Positions 17,241 to 33,521 of a stretch of DNA of 64,000 bases are shown here, in pieces; position 1 is the first letter of the stretch; the number at the start of each line of letters is the position of its first letter. A model generated the notes under the pieces. The model worked only from the letters and a program-made list of their open reading frames with translations. It was not told the origin of the DNA and did not search any database. The stretch covers positions 407,740 to 471,739 of the forward strand of contig JANQQR010000023.1 of NCBI GenBank assembly GCA_028289195.1. Reading direction: 5' to 3'. The translations under genes and the position numbers were made by a program. Source of the DNA: Phycisphaerales bacterium (GTDB taxonomy: Bacteria > Planctomycetota > Phycisphaerae > Phycisphaerales > UBA1924).

Positions 17241-18581
17241 GTGAAGACTCGAGCCCTACTCGTCGTGGCTGCCGCTGTTGCGTGCCTGATGTCCGTCGCA
17301 CCGCCAGCGCATGCGAGCGGCGTCGTCAAAGACCTCGCCTACCGGCCGGGGACGTCCGACGTCCAGGAGGTCAAGGGCAAGAGCAAAGCGCAGCGCAAGC
17401 TCGAGCGCCACCAGCGGCGCGCCCAGCACCGCGATCGCGGCACGTCGAAGAACCGCGCCAAGTCCAAGGGACGCTCGGCCCAGAAGAACCGCGGCTCCCA
17501 GCGCAAGCAGGCAGACCGCAATCGCGGCTCCTCGCGGAATCGTGCGCACAACGATCGCCGATCGCGCAACAATCGCAAGGCGCAGCGCAACAACGGCCAC
17601 CGGCGCCACGCGGGGCACAATCGCTCACGGGGTCACTCGCGCAAGGCACACCGGTCTCATTCCGGCGGCAAACGCTACGGCTCGCGATCGAATAGACACA
17701 GCTACACGCCCGGGTACGCGAGCAGATACCGGTCGCACTCCTACAAGCGGGGGCACCACCACGGGTACCGCTACGGGCACAAGTACAAGCGCCACCACAA
17801 CCGGTACTCCTACGGCCACAAGCGCTACAAGCACTCGTACTACAAGCCCTCGTCGTACCGCGCGGTCTACGGCGGATCCGGCTACTCCTACAAGTACGGG
17901 GCGAGGTACCGGCGCTACGGCTACGTGGGGTACTGCCCCACTTCCTACTCGTATCGCTACTACCCCAGCTACGGCTACTACCCGCGCTACGGAGTGTCGA
18001 CGTACTACGGCTACGGGTCGGGCTACCCGGCGAAGGTTGTCATCGACCCGATCACGCCCGACCGAGATCCCAGCATCGATCAGGCGGATCCCTCCATTGA
18101 CGCGTACCGCCAGTGGCAGCGTGAGATGGACGCGCTGGGAGAGGGCGACCCGGCTGTCGAGGCGTGGGCCCTGCTTGGCGAGGGAGAGTCGCGTGTTGCG
18201 CTGACGGTGTTCAGCCGCCTGTGCGAGAGCGACCCCGAGTCGCCGTCGCTCAAGTCCGGTTACGCCATGGCCTCGCTGGCGCTGGGCGACGAGCGCGTCG
18301 CGCTGTGGGCCCTCCGTCGCATGCTCCGCAGCACGCAGGACCACCCGGGATTCCTCATCCCGCCGGTGTTCGGGCTGGCCGAGCGTCTCGATGGCCTCGC
18401 CGAGGACCTCCGCTTCGAGCTCGAGAACGAGGGCGGATCGTCGGACCGCTGGCTGTTGCTCGCGGGGGTCGAGCTGCTCCGCAAGGACGACGCGGCGGCC
18501 CTGGCGGCTGCGGAGGTCGCCGAGCGTTCCGGGGATCGCAGCGAGGGCCTCCGCAGGCTGAAGCAGCTGACCCAGCCATAA
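17241..18581 (+). CDS. Secreted Arg/Lys-rich, Tyr/Gly/His-rich low-complexity protein with helical C-terminus
   Basis: A 446-residue exported protein with no recognised family. A signal peptide (1-25, ending PPAHA-S) is followed by residues 43-150, dominated by Arg, Lys, Asn, Ser and His; then residues 150-265, rich in Tyr, Gly, Ser and His (for example YKRHHNRYSYGHKRYKHSYY); and finally an acidic, Ala/Leu-rich helical domain (about 285-446) resembling TPR-like hairpins. The sharply tripartite charge pattern suggests a structural or polyanion-binding surface protein, but that is inference. GTG 17241 is chosen because AGGAGG lies 8 bases upstream. It stands between divergent ftsW and the ribosomal protein operon. 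Confidence 0.8.
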   Translation: MKTRALLVVAAAVACLMSVAPPAHASGVVKDLAYRPGTSDVQEVKGKSKAQRKLERHQRRAQHRDRGTSKNRAKSKGRSAQKNRGSQRKQADRNRGSSRNRAHNDRRSRNNRKAQRNNGHRRHAGHNRSRGHSRKAHRSHSGGKRYGSRSNRHSYTPGYASRYRSHSYKRGHHHGYRYGHKYKRHHNRYSYGHKRYKHSYYKPSSYRAVYGGSGYSYKYGARYRRYGYVGYCPTSYSYRYYPSYGYYPRYGVSTYYGYGSGYPAKVVIDPITPDRDPSIDQADPSIDAYRQWQREMDALGEGDPAVEAWALLGEGESRVALTVFSRLCESDPESPSLKSGYAMASLALGDERVALWALRRMLRSTQDHPGFLIPPVFGLAERLDGLAEDLRFELENEGGSSDRWLLLAGVELLRKDDAAALAAAEVAERSGDRSEGLRRLKQLTQP

Positions 18582-18596
18582 TCCGCCCTGCGGGCA

Positions 18597-18624
18597 TTGC
18601 GTCTGCGCCTCGGATCGCTACACT
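18597..18624 (+). promoter_or_regulatory. Likely promoter of the rplKAJL-rpoBC operon
   Basis: TTGCGT and TACACT are separated by 16 bases, giving an mRNA leader of about 130 bases before rplK. Confidence 0.5.
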
Positions 18625-18758
18625 GTGCGGCTCGCGCCGGGTGGGCTCGGCGCGCGTTCGGATCAACTCAAACCGTTTGAACCACCAAGCCAGGCGCTCC
18701 CACTTCGCGGGCGGCGCTCGAGCGGGGATCGCCCCGGGGCCGGTGGAAGGTGGAGATC

Positions 18759-19187
18759 ATGGCGAAGAAAGAAGCTATTACCACGTTCAAGGTGATGGCC
18801 GTCGCCGGAGAGGCGACCCCCGGCCCCCCGCTGGGCCCCGCCCTCGGCGGAAACGGCGTGAACCCGGGACAATTCATCCAGCAGTTCAACGCTGCCACCC
18901 AGGACAAGAAGGGCAAGAAGGTCGGCTGTGTGATTACGGTCTACAACGACCGGTCCTTCGATTTCGTGGTCAAGTCGTCGCCGGCCGCCGAGCTGCTCCG
19001 CCTGGCCGCAGGGGTCCAGAAGGGCTCCGGCGTCCCCCAGGCTGAGAAGGTGGGCAAGGTCACCAGCGCCCAGGTCAAGGAAATCGCGGAAGAGAAGCTG
19101 GCCGACCTGAACGCCGGCACCGTCGAATCCGCGATGAGGATGATCGAAGGCACCGCCCGCTCCATGGGCATCACGGTGGAGGGCTGA
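18759..19187 (+). CDS. rplK: 50S ribosomal protein L11
   Basis: A 142-residue L11, the GTPase-centre protein bound to 23S rRNA and a target of release factors and RelA. The Pro-rich N-terminal segment [19 protein letters not shown] is conserved. ATG 18759 gives the standard length; an upstream in-frame GTG at 18750 would add three residues and overlap the purine-rich AAGGTGGAG ribosome binding site. It heads the rplK-rplA-rplJ-rplL-rpoB-rpoC cluster. secE and nusG, which usually precede rplK, are not immediately upstream. Confidence 0.97.
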   Translation: MAKKEAITTFKVMAVAGEATPGPPLGPALGGNGVNPGQFIQQFNAATQDKKGKKVGCVITVYNDRSFDFVVKSSPAAELLRLAAGVQKGSGVPQAEKVGKVTSAQVKEIAEEKLADLNAGTVESAMRMIEGTARSMGITVEG

Positions 19188-19192
19188 GGGCG

Positions 19193-19912
19193 ATGGCGAA
19201 GAAGAAAGACGAAAAGAAGCTCCCCGGCGGCAAGCGCCATCGCGAGAATCTGGGCTCCCGCTCGGAGGAACTCGTCGACGCCCAGGCCGCGATCGGCAAG
19301 CTCAAGAAGTTCAAGGCACCGAAATTCGACCAAACAGTCGACTGTGTCATGAACCTCGGCATCGACCCCAAGCAGGCGGATCAGGCGATCCGCGGCTCCG
19401 TGGCCCTGCCCGCCGGCATCGGCAAGAGCAAGCGGGTGGTCGCGTTCTGCCCTCCCGAGAAGGTGGAAGAGGCCAAGGCCGCCGGCGCCATCAAGGCGGG
19501 CGGCGAGGAGCTCGTCGCCGAGATCGAGGGCGGGTTCTTCGATTTCGACGTTGCCGTGTCCAGCCCGGACATGATGCGGGTGATCAGCAAGCTGGGTCGC
19601 GTGCTGGGCCCCAAGGGCCTGATGCCCTCGCCCAAAAGCGGCACAGTCACCCCGGATATCGCCGGTGCTGTCAAGGAGTACGCCGCTGGCAAGGTGGAGT
19701 ACCGCAACGACAAGAGCGGCAACATCCACGCCCCGATCGGCAAGATGAGCTTCTCCGAGGCCGACCTCGTGTCGAACCTCGAGCACTTCATCAAGACCAT
19801 CGAGGACCTTCGCCCGTCGGCCGTCAAGGGCACCTACATCAAGAAGATCGCCGTCAGCGGGACCATGACCCCGAGTGTTCTGGTTGAGCCGCCGGTCGCG
19901 CAGACCGCCTGA
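19193..19912 (+). CDS. rplA: 50S ribosomal protein L1
   Basis: A 239-residue L1 protein of the L1 stalk, which binds 23S rRNA and in many bacteria represses its own operon. Conserved motifs are VLGPKGLMPSPKSGTV and the C-terminal KGTYIKKIAVSGTM. A basic N-terminal extension of about 25 residues (MAKKKDEKKLPGGKRHREN) is longer than in E. coli. It starts 5 bases after the rplK stop. Confidence 0.97.
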   Translation: MAKKKDEKKLPGGKRHRENLGSRSEELVDAQAAIGKLKKFKAPKFDQTVDCVMNLGIDPKQADQAIRGSVALPAGIGKSKRVVAFCPPEKVEEAKAAGAIKAGGEELVAEIEGGFFDFDVAVSSPDMMRVISKLGRVLGPKGLMPSPKSGTVTPDIAGAVKEYAAGKVEYRNDKSGNIHAPIGKMSFSEADLVSNLEHFIKTIEDLRPSAVKGTYIKKIAVSGTMTPSVLVEPPVAQTA

Positions 19913-19935
19913 GCCCCGAATCGGGAGACAGACTC

Positions 19936-20481
19936 ATGAGCAAGACAGTCAAGAACTACCTGATCCGGGACTACCAGACCCGCCTCGAGGGCATCGAAGA
20001 CGCCCTGCTGATCTCGATCCGCGGCATCCCCGCCAACGAGAACAACGAGCTGCGTGTCGACCTGGCCAAGAAGGACATCAGCATCACGGTCATCCGGAAC
20101 AACCTCGCCAAGCACGCCTTCAAGGAGGGCAAGCTGGCGGGTCTGGAGAATCTTCTCGAGGGCCCCTCGGCGCTCGCGTACGGAGCCGAGAGCGTCGTCG
20201 ACGTGGCCCGGGAGATCGTGGACTGGTCGAAGAAGCTCGAGCTCCTCGAACTCAAGGGCGCCGTGCTTGATGGCCAGCTCTACGAGGGCAAATCCGGCGT
20301 CGAGCAGCTCAGCAAGCTGCCGACTCGCGAGGAAGCCCTGGCTCAGGGCCTCACGCTCATCATGAGCCCGGGTCGCAACCTGCTGGGCCAGGTCCAGGGC
20401 CCCGGCGGCAAGGTCATGGGCATGATCAAGGCCCTCGAAGAGAAGCTGGAGAAGGGCGAGACCATCTCCAAGGTGGGCTGA
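19936..20481 (+). CDS. rplJ: 50S ribosomal protein L10
   Basis: A 181-residue L10, the base of the L7/L12 stalk. The N-terminal RNA-binding domain includes RVDLAKKDISITVIRNNLAK. The C-terminal helix (MGMIKALEEKLEKGE) carries the L7/L12 dimer-binding sites. It starts 23 bases after rplA. The following 147-base gap holds two hairpins before rplL. Confidence 0.95.
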   Translation: MSKTVKNYLIRDYQTRLEGIEDALLISIRGIPANENNELRVDLAKKDISITVIRNNLAKHAFKEGKLAGLENLLEGPSALAYGAESVVDVAREIVDWSKKLELLELKGAVLDGQLYEGKSGVEQLSKLPTREEALAQGLTLIMSPGRNLLGQVQGPGGKVMGMIKALEEKLEKGETISKVG

Positions 20482-20535
20482 GGCCCGCGAGACAGGATTC
20501 GGAACGACTTCACCCGTTCTCCGACTGGCCCGGAA

Positions 20536-20574
20536 CGCCCCTGAGGGGCGGGGTTAAAAGCCGAGTGGCTCGGC
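20536..20574 (+). other. Two tandem hairpins between rplJ and rplL
   Basis: CGCCCC-TGA-GGGGCG (20536-20550) and GCCGAG-TGG-CTCGGC (20560-20574) are two perfect 6-bp hairpins with 3-base loops, only 9 bases apart. Neither has a U-tract, so they are not a simple terminator. They may be RNA processing or stability elements that raise rplL output relative to rplJ. Confidence 0.5.
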
Positions 20575-20628
20575 TCCTCTCGGAGACGCTTGAACGCCCA
20601 AGCATTGGGCATAGAAGGATTTAGAACG

Positions 20629-21039
20629 ATGAACGACGAAGCTGCGACCAAGACATTCGACGCGAAGATCAGCAAGCTCGGTGACGAGATCGCCGGCCTC
20701 ACCCTCAAGGAGGCCGTCGACCTGGGTGACTACATGAAGGACACCTACGGCATCGAGCCCGCCGCGGCCGGTGGCGTTGTCATGGCCGGCCCCGCGGGCG
20801 GCGACGGCGGCGGTGCCGCCGAGGAGAAGACGTCCTTCAACGTCATCCTCGAGTCCCCGGGCGACAAGAAGATCCAGGTCATCAAGGTCGTCCGCGAGGC
20901 GACCGGCCTGGGCCTGAAGGAAGCCAAGGAGCTCGTCGACAACGCACCGAAGCCCATCAAGGAGAACCTCGGCAAGGAAGAGGCCGAGGAGCTCAAGGCC
21001 AAGCTCGAAGAGCAGGGCGCCACGATGAAGCTCGACTGA
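20629..21039 (+). CDS. rplL: 50S ribosomal protein L7/L12
   Basis: A 136-residue stalk protein that recruits translational GTPases. The N-terminal dimerisation region is followed by a short Gly/Ala-rich hinge (about 50-60) and the conserved C-terminal domain with [20 protein letters not shown] and [16 protein letters not shown] 20629 is preferred over an upstream TTG because it gives normal length and has AGAAGGA about 9 bases upstream. A terminator-like hairpin follows. Confidence 0.95.
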   Translation: MNDEAATKTFDAKISKLGDEIAGLTLKEAVDLGDYMKDTYGIEPAAAGGVVMAGPAGGDGGGAAEEKTSFNVILESPGDKKIQVIKVVREATGLGLKEAKELVDNAPKPIKENLGKEEAEELKAKLEEQGATMKLD

Positions 21040-21062
21040 TCTGTTCGGAATATGATCGGAAC

Positions 21063-21100
21063 GCGGGGACGTCCCTGGCGGGCGTCCCCGCTGTTTCTTA
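21063..21100 (+). terminator. Terminator or attenuator between rplL and rpoB
   Basis: A perfect 9-bp stem (GCGGGGACG with CGTCCCCGC, 11-base loop) is followed by TGTTTCTTA. Its position matches the rplL-rpoB attenuator of E. coli, which lets ribosomal proteins be made in excess over polymerase. Confidence 0.65.
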
Positions 21101-21146
21101 TCGGACCGCAGGATTGGCGATCCCGGGCTGCTGTTCGGCACCGGAT

Positions 21147-21175
21147 TTGCCGCGGGAGCGCCGCGGGGTTACACT
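21147..21175 (+). promoter_or_regulatory. Likely internal promoter for rpoB
   Basis: TTGCCG and TACACT are separated by 17 bases and lie directly downstream of the rplL terminator. The leader before rpoB would be about 115 bases. Confidence 0.55.
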
Positions 21176-21296
21176 TTCAGGTTCCAGATTCAATGCCGGT
21201 GCCTGACGCTCACAGCTAAATCACACGAAACGATGACGCACCCCTCGGCCGAGGCCGAGCGAGGGGTGAAGTTGCATCCTGAAGTCGAGGTAATCG

Positions 21297-25121
<3,825 letters not shown>

Positions 25122-25204
25122 ACCGTCCGCGCACGATCGCAGCCGGGCCTGAGCCACGCGCTGCACGAGAGACCAGACGACCTTCATTACGAGGGGATCA
25201 GCGA

Positions 25205-25915
25205 ATGAAGACCTTCCTCCAGATGATGATTGCCGGCGCGGCGATGGCCTCGCTCGCGGCCTGCGGCGGCGCTGGCGGCGAGCCCGAGGGCGACGCCGGC
25301 AGCCAGAACACCAGCGCCGCAGTGAGCGGCGACAGCGACAGCGGTGCCAACCAGGCGTCCGATGCTGCGGAGTCGGCCGCCGAGCAGGCGTCAGAAGCGG
25401 CGCCGTCGGGGCAAGCCCCGGATTCGCTGGCCCGTCCTTCGGCGCCCGCTTCGAGCAGCGATGGCGACGGCGACTCGGAGTTGGGCGAGGACCGCGAGTA
25501 CACCGAGGCTGATCTCTCGACCGCCGAAGACGCGATGCGCGTCTGGGCCGAAGCGATGGCGCGCGGCGACTTCGAGACTGTCATCTTCGCGACCGACCCG
25601 ACCTCCCCTGTGTTCGGCGAGCTGCAGGACATGGCCGCGTCGTTCGCCAGCGCCGAGGACAACGAGAACGTGCCCCCCGGGATGACCGAGTGGCTGATCA
25701 ACGTGTTCACGGGCCCCTGGAAGGGCGCCGAGCGCACGCTGGTCGCCGAGCGTGACAACCAGGCGCAGTTCGATGTCGAGCTCGCCGGCGGCGCCGTGAA
25801 GACCGTCGACCTGAACAAGTACGGAGGCAGCTGGCGCGTCATCGCGACAGACGACCTCATGAAGCCCGGCGACACCCTCCCGCCGCTCCCCGCCGACCCC
25901 GAAGGCGGCAACTGA
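25205..25915 (+). CDS. Putative lipoprotein encoded between rpoB and rpoC
   Basis: A 236-residue exported protein of unknown function. The signal peptide ends in the lipobox SLAACGG with C20 as the lipidated residue. Residues 21-100 form a Ser/Ala/Gly/Asp/Glu-rich flexible linker. Residues about 102-230 form a compact alpha/beta domain (TAEDAMRVWAEAMARGDFE...), resembling NTF2-like or DUF4878-type lipoprotein domains. ATG 25205 has GAGGGG about 10 bases upstream. It sits 83 bases after rpoB and 126 bases before rpoC on the same strand. Confidence 0.8.
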   Translation: MKTFLQMMIAGAAMASLAACGGAGGEPEGDAGSQNTSAAVSGDSDSGANQASDAAESAAEQASEAAPSGQAPDSLARPSAPASSSDGDGDSELGEDREYTEADLSTAEDAMRVWAEAMARGDFETVIFATDPTSPVFGELQDMAASFASAEDNENVPPGMTEWLINVFTGPWKGAERTLVAERDNQAQFDVELAGGAVKTVDLNKYGGSWRVIATDDLMKPGDTLPPLPADPEGGN

Positions 25916-26041
25916 TCGAGACTCGGGCTCGAACAGCCCGAACGCTCCCCGGGTGACCCAGAGAGGCGGCCACGCGCCGCCGCAGATTGAGACGAAGAAC
26001 GCCACTCAGACGGCGCGCCGGCGCCGGGAGATGAAGATTCG

Positions 26042-30436
<4,395 letters not shown>

Positions 30437-30521
30437 GTCGCCGCGGGGACCCGAGCTTCTCCAGATTCACCGTGGAAGCCGAAGAAATTGGATGATTCCT
30501 TCACAAGACGAACAGATTGGG

Positions 30522-30549
30522 TTGACACCCGAGCGAGCCGAGGCATGAT
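30522..30549 (+). promoter_or_regulatory. Sigma-70-like promoter in the 338-base gap before the PEP-CTERM gene
   Basis: A consensus TTGACA is followed by a 16-base spacer and CATGAT. It implies an untranslated leader of about 220 bases before 30775. Nothing else is recognisable in the gap 30437-30774; it has lower GC than its flanks and includes no ORF with coding character. Confidence 0.55.
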
Positions 30550-30774
30550 GAAACAGTAGATTCTGCCCGGGCCTTCTAGGAGGCTCCGCGCAGGTCTCGA
30601 CAAGTCTGGTGAGGAAACACGTCACCCCCGATCCAGACGAAGAGATCCGTTCGATGCCCCTGCTGTGGGAAGCGGGACATTGCTCGGTATTTGTGTGAAC
30701 ATTCGTACCCGTATGGGGACGCGTGTGTCTGTGTTCGTGGTTTGAGAAGAGTTGAGTAGGAGGACAGAGACGTC

Positions 30775-31551
30775 ATGAAAAAGGCAGTAGTCCTTTCGTG
30801 TGCCGTTGCCGCGCTTGCTGGGCAGGCGTTCGGTGCCGAAATCGTGTCGCTGGACGGCTTCTCGCAAGAGGAGGGCGCCCGGGTCTTTGATGTTCGGACT
30901 GGTTCCTGGATCTCGCAGTCGGTTTCCGACCGCATGTCCACGACCATCTACCAGAACATTGCTGGTCCCACCCCCGCCGGTGTTCGCCACAGCGTGGCGA
31001 ACGAGGTCGTGGGCGACGACATCGATCCCGGCAGCTTCGGCTCGCTGACCAACGGCAACGTGCAGGAAGTCACGATCAGCATCGCGAACTTCGGCGCTGA
31101 CATTAACAGTGAGACGCTGGATCTCTCGATCCTGTTCTTCGACAACACCGGTTCGGGCCTCGGCGGCCTGCCGATCCCCGGCAACACGATCGGTGAGATC
31201 CCGATCAGCGTGTCGAACTTCAGCCTCGCCGGCGCCAGCTTCGGTCTGGTTACGTTCTCTGGCCTCGATGTCATCAACGAGGTTCGCCTCTCCCAGGAGC
31301 AGTTCTGGATCGGCGTCCGCTTCGATGGCCTCTCGTCCAGCGATCCCACCCTGCTGGGTCAGGTGTTCTACTCCGAGAACCCGACCATCGGCGACAGCGC
31401 TGATCAGTACTACCGCAGCAGCACCGGCAACCCGGCGTTCAGCTCGCAGGCGACCAACAACTTCGCCTACGAGATCCTCGTCCCGGCTCCGGGCGCCCTC
31501 GCCGTTCTCGGTGTTGGCGGCCTGGTCGCGACGCGTCGCCGTCGCGCCTGA
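30775..31551 (+). CDS. PEP-CTERM-like sorting domain protein
   Basis: A 258-residue secreted protein. A Sec signal peptide (MKKAVVLSCAVAALAGQAFGA) precedes a beta-rich domain of about 210 residues with Asn/Ser/Gly-rich strands and no catalytic motif. The C-terminus PAPGALAVLGVGGLVATRRRRA is a PEP-CTERM-type tripartite signal: a Pro-containing motif (PAPG variant), a hydrophobic helix and an Arg cluster. In other bacteria exosortase recognises such signals during export, often with exopolysaccharide. The Shine-Dalgarno AGGAGG lies about 12 bases upstream of ATG. No exosortase gene is in this window. A strong terminator follows. Confidence 0.85.
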   Translation: MKKAVVLSCAVAALAGQAFGAEIVSLDGFSQEEGARVFDVRTGSWISQSVSDRMSTTIYQNIAGPTPAGVRHSVANEVVGDDIDPGSFGSLTNGNVQEVTISIANFGADINSETLDLSILFFDNTGSGLGGLPIPGNTIGEIPISVSNFSLAGASFGLVTFSGLDVINEVRLSQEQFWIGVRFDGLSSSDPTLLGQVFYSENPTIGDSADQYYRSSTGNPAFSSQATNNFAYEILVPAPGALAVLGVGGLVATRRRRA

Positions 31552-31589
31552 GCATTCGGACGACGTCCGTCCTGCTTTGAATAACCACG

Positions 31590-31621
31590 CGCCGTCCCGC
31601 CTTCGGCGGGGCGGCGTTTTT
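31590..31621 (+). terminator. Rho-independent terminator after the PEP-CTERM gene
   Basis: CGCCGTCCCGCC pairs with GGCGGGGCGGCG (12 bp, one G-T pair) around a TTC loop, followed by TTTTT. Confidence 0.9.
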
Positions 31622-31639
31622 CGTGCGCGCTTGCGGCCC

Positions 31640-31645
31640 TAGGAT
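31640..31645 (+). promoter_or_regulatory. -10 element (TAGGAT) of candidate leaderless uvrC
   Basis: TAGGAT ends 5 bases before the GTG start of uvrC at 31651 and no Shine-Dalgarno is visible. Confidence 0.35.
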
Positions 31646-31650
31646 CGGCC

Positions 31651-33054
31651 GTGCCCGAAGAAGAGCCGAACACAGATCGCCAGCCCCCGATGAGCGCCGG
31701 CCCGGGCCCGGGCGAGACGCGGGCCGACCGCCTCGAGCGCCTGCTGGCCAAGGCCCGCGGGCTGCCCAGGTCCCCGGGCGTGTATCTCATGAAGGATGGC
31801 GCGGGTGTGGTCGTCTACGTCGGGAAGGCCTCGCGCCTGCCCGACCGGGTGTCCTCGTACTTCGTGCCCTCGGCGGATCTCGGCATCAAGAAACAGGGCA
31901 TGCTCGACGTCGTCGATGACTTCGAGATCCTGGAATGCGAAGGTGAGTGGGAGGCGCTTCTCACCGAGAACCGCCTGATCAAGGACATCCGGCCGCGTTT
32001 CAACGAGCGGCTCGTCGACGACAAGTCGTTCCCGTACCTGGTCATCACCCAGCGCGAAGACTTCCCGCGGGTCTTCGTGAGCCGGAACCCTTCTGACCCG
32101 GCGCTCAAGGGGGCCAAGATCTTCGGCCCTTTCACGAACGCCGGGGCACTACGGGACGCGGTGCAGGTGCTCCAGCGTGTCTTCAAATACCGGACCTGCA
32201 AACTGGATATCGTCGACGGCGACCCTGCGAACAAGCGGTTCAGGCCCTGCCTTCTCTACTCGATCGGCCAGTGCACGGCGCCGTGCGCCGACAAGATCTC
32301 GAAGCCCGACTACCGGGCTGACTGCGACCGATTCGTCAGGTTCCTCGGCACCAAGCGGAGCGTGATGCTGCGCGAGTTGAACCAGGAGATGGAGGAGGCG
32401 TCGCGGACGCTGCGGTTCGAGGACGCGGCCAAGACCCGGGACCAGATCCGCGCGATCGAGAAGCTCGCCGAGCGAGCGGACCGGCGGGACGGGTGGCAGC
32501 CGGAAACCGAGATCAGCTATATCGAACCCGAGAAGGGCCTCGCGAGCCTGCAGCGGGCGCTCGGGCTGGACGAACCGATCCGCTGTCTCGAGGCGATCGA
32601 TATCGCCCACCTGCAGGGGGGCGAAACCGTGGGGAGCAAAGTGTGCTTCGTCGACGGTCGCCCGCTCAAGAACGAGTACCGGCGCTACCGGATCAAGTCG
32701 GTCGACGGGGGCAACGACGACTACGCGTCGATCCGCGAAGTCGTCAGCCGTCGGTACCGGGAGGCCGGGGCGGGTCACGAGCTCTACCCGGACGTCATCC
32801 TGATCGACGGCGGGCTCGGCCAGCTCCACGCCGCGCTCGAGGCCTTTGAGGGTCTTGATTGCCTCCCGCCGATGGTGGTGAGCCTCGCCAAGAAGGAAGA
32901 GCTGATCTACGTCCAGGAGCGGAAGGAGCCCATCCGGCTCGGGCGCGAGAATCCCGGCCTGCGCCTGTGCCAGGCCATCCGTGACGAGGCGCACCGGTTC
33001 GCCCAGCATTACCATCACATCCTGCGACGCAAGGCCACGCTGGGAGAAGACTGA
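31651..33054 (+). CDS. uvrC: UvrC-type excinuclease subunit lacking the C-terminal HhH domain
   Basis: A 467-residue nucleotide excision repair nuclease. The GIY-YIG domain is at 40-120 (GVY at 43-45, YVG at 56-58, Arg62). Four cysteines C183, C200, C208 and C212 match the Fe-S cluster ligands of UvrC. The UVR motif for UvrB is at about 243-275. The RNase H-like domain keeps D317, D386 (LIDGG) and H448 (EAHRF). The protein stops at RRKATLGED, about 10 residues after that domain, so the helix-hairpin-helix domain of typical 600-residue UvrC is absent. The start is GTG at 31651; ATG at 31690 is an alternative. A small lipoprotein gene overlaps its stop. Confidence 0.9.
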   Translation: MPEEEPNTDRQPPMSAGPGPGETRADRLERLLAKARGLPRSPGVYLMKDGAGVVVYVGKASRLPDRVSSYFVPSADLGIKKQGMLDVVDDFEILECEGEWEALLTENRLIKDIRPRFNERLVDDKSFPYLVITQREDFPRVFVSRNPSDPALKGAKIFGPFTNAGALRDAVQVLQRVFKYRTCKLDIVDGDPANKRFRPCLLYSIGQCTAPCADKISKPDYRADCDRFVRFLGTKRSVMLRELNQEMEEASRTLRFEDAAKTRDQIRAIEKLAERADRRDGWQPETEISYIEPEKGLASLQRALGLDEPIRCLEAIDIAHLQGGETVGSKVCFVDGRPLKNEYRRYRIKSVDGGNDDYASIREVVSRRYREAGAGHELYPDVILIDGGLGQLHAALEAFEGLDCLPPMVVSLAKKEELIYVQERKEPIRLGRENPGLRLCQAIRDEAHRFAQHYHHILRRKATLGED

Positions 33055-33488
33055 TGGCGCGCGATCACAAGGCGTTCTGCACGATGGCGATGGTGCTCGC
33101 GCTGTCGGGCGTTGTCGGATGTGGCGGCGGGGCGCGCGATGTACGACTCGGCGTGTTCGACGCCGCGAGCGGTGAGCCGGTGACCGGCGCGCGTATTCGC
33201 GCGTGCCCGCTCGATACCAACGGCGTCCCGCTGCCGGTCAGCATGGCCAGTCTGCGCGAATCCCAGCGTGCGTCCTCGGTCAGCGCGGTCACCGACGACT
33301 CGGGCGAGGTCACGCTCCCGCTCTATTCACGCCTGCCGTTCCTGGTCGAGATGGTGCCGTGGCCCGAACCCGGCTCCTCAGAGACCGGGATCCCGGTTCC
33401 CACGTGGACCGTCGATCCGAGCGACAGGAGCATCCGGGCTCATAGCGAAACCACCAGCGCATTCGAGATGCGCGTTCTTGGCAGATGA
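33054..33488 (+). CDS. Small putative lipoprotein with carboxypeptidase-regulatory-like beta domain
   Basis: A 144-residue exported protein. The signal peptide ends at the lipobox GVVGCGGG (C23). The mature part opens with LGVFDAASGEPVTGARIRAC and later VTDDSGEVTLPL, the strand pattern of carboxypeptidase-regulatory-like (transthyretin-type) beta sandwiches found on cell-surface proteins. The ATG overlaps the uvrC TGA by one base, so translation is probably coupled. The function is unknown. Confidence 0.7.
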   Translation: MARDHKAFCTMAMVLALSGVVGCGGGARDVRLGVFDAASGEPVTGARIRACPLDTNGVPLPVSMASLRESQRASSVSAVTDDSGEVTLPLYSRLPFLVEMVPWPEPGSSETGIPVPTWTVDPSDRSIRAHSETTSAFEMRVLGR

Positions 33489-33521
33489 CATTGCGCTGAT
33501 CGCGACCGGGGATTCGGGGCC

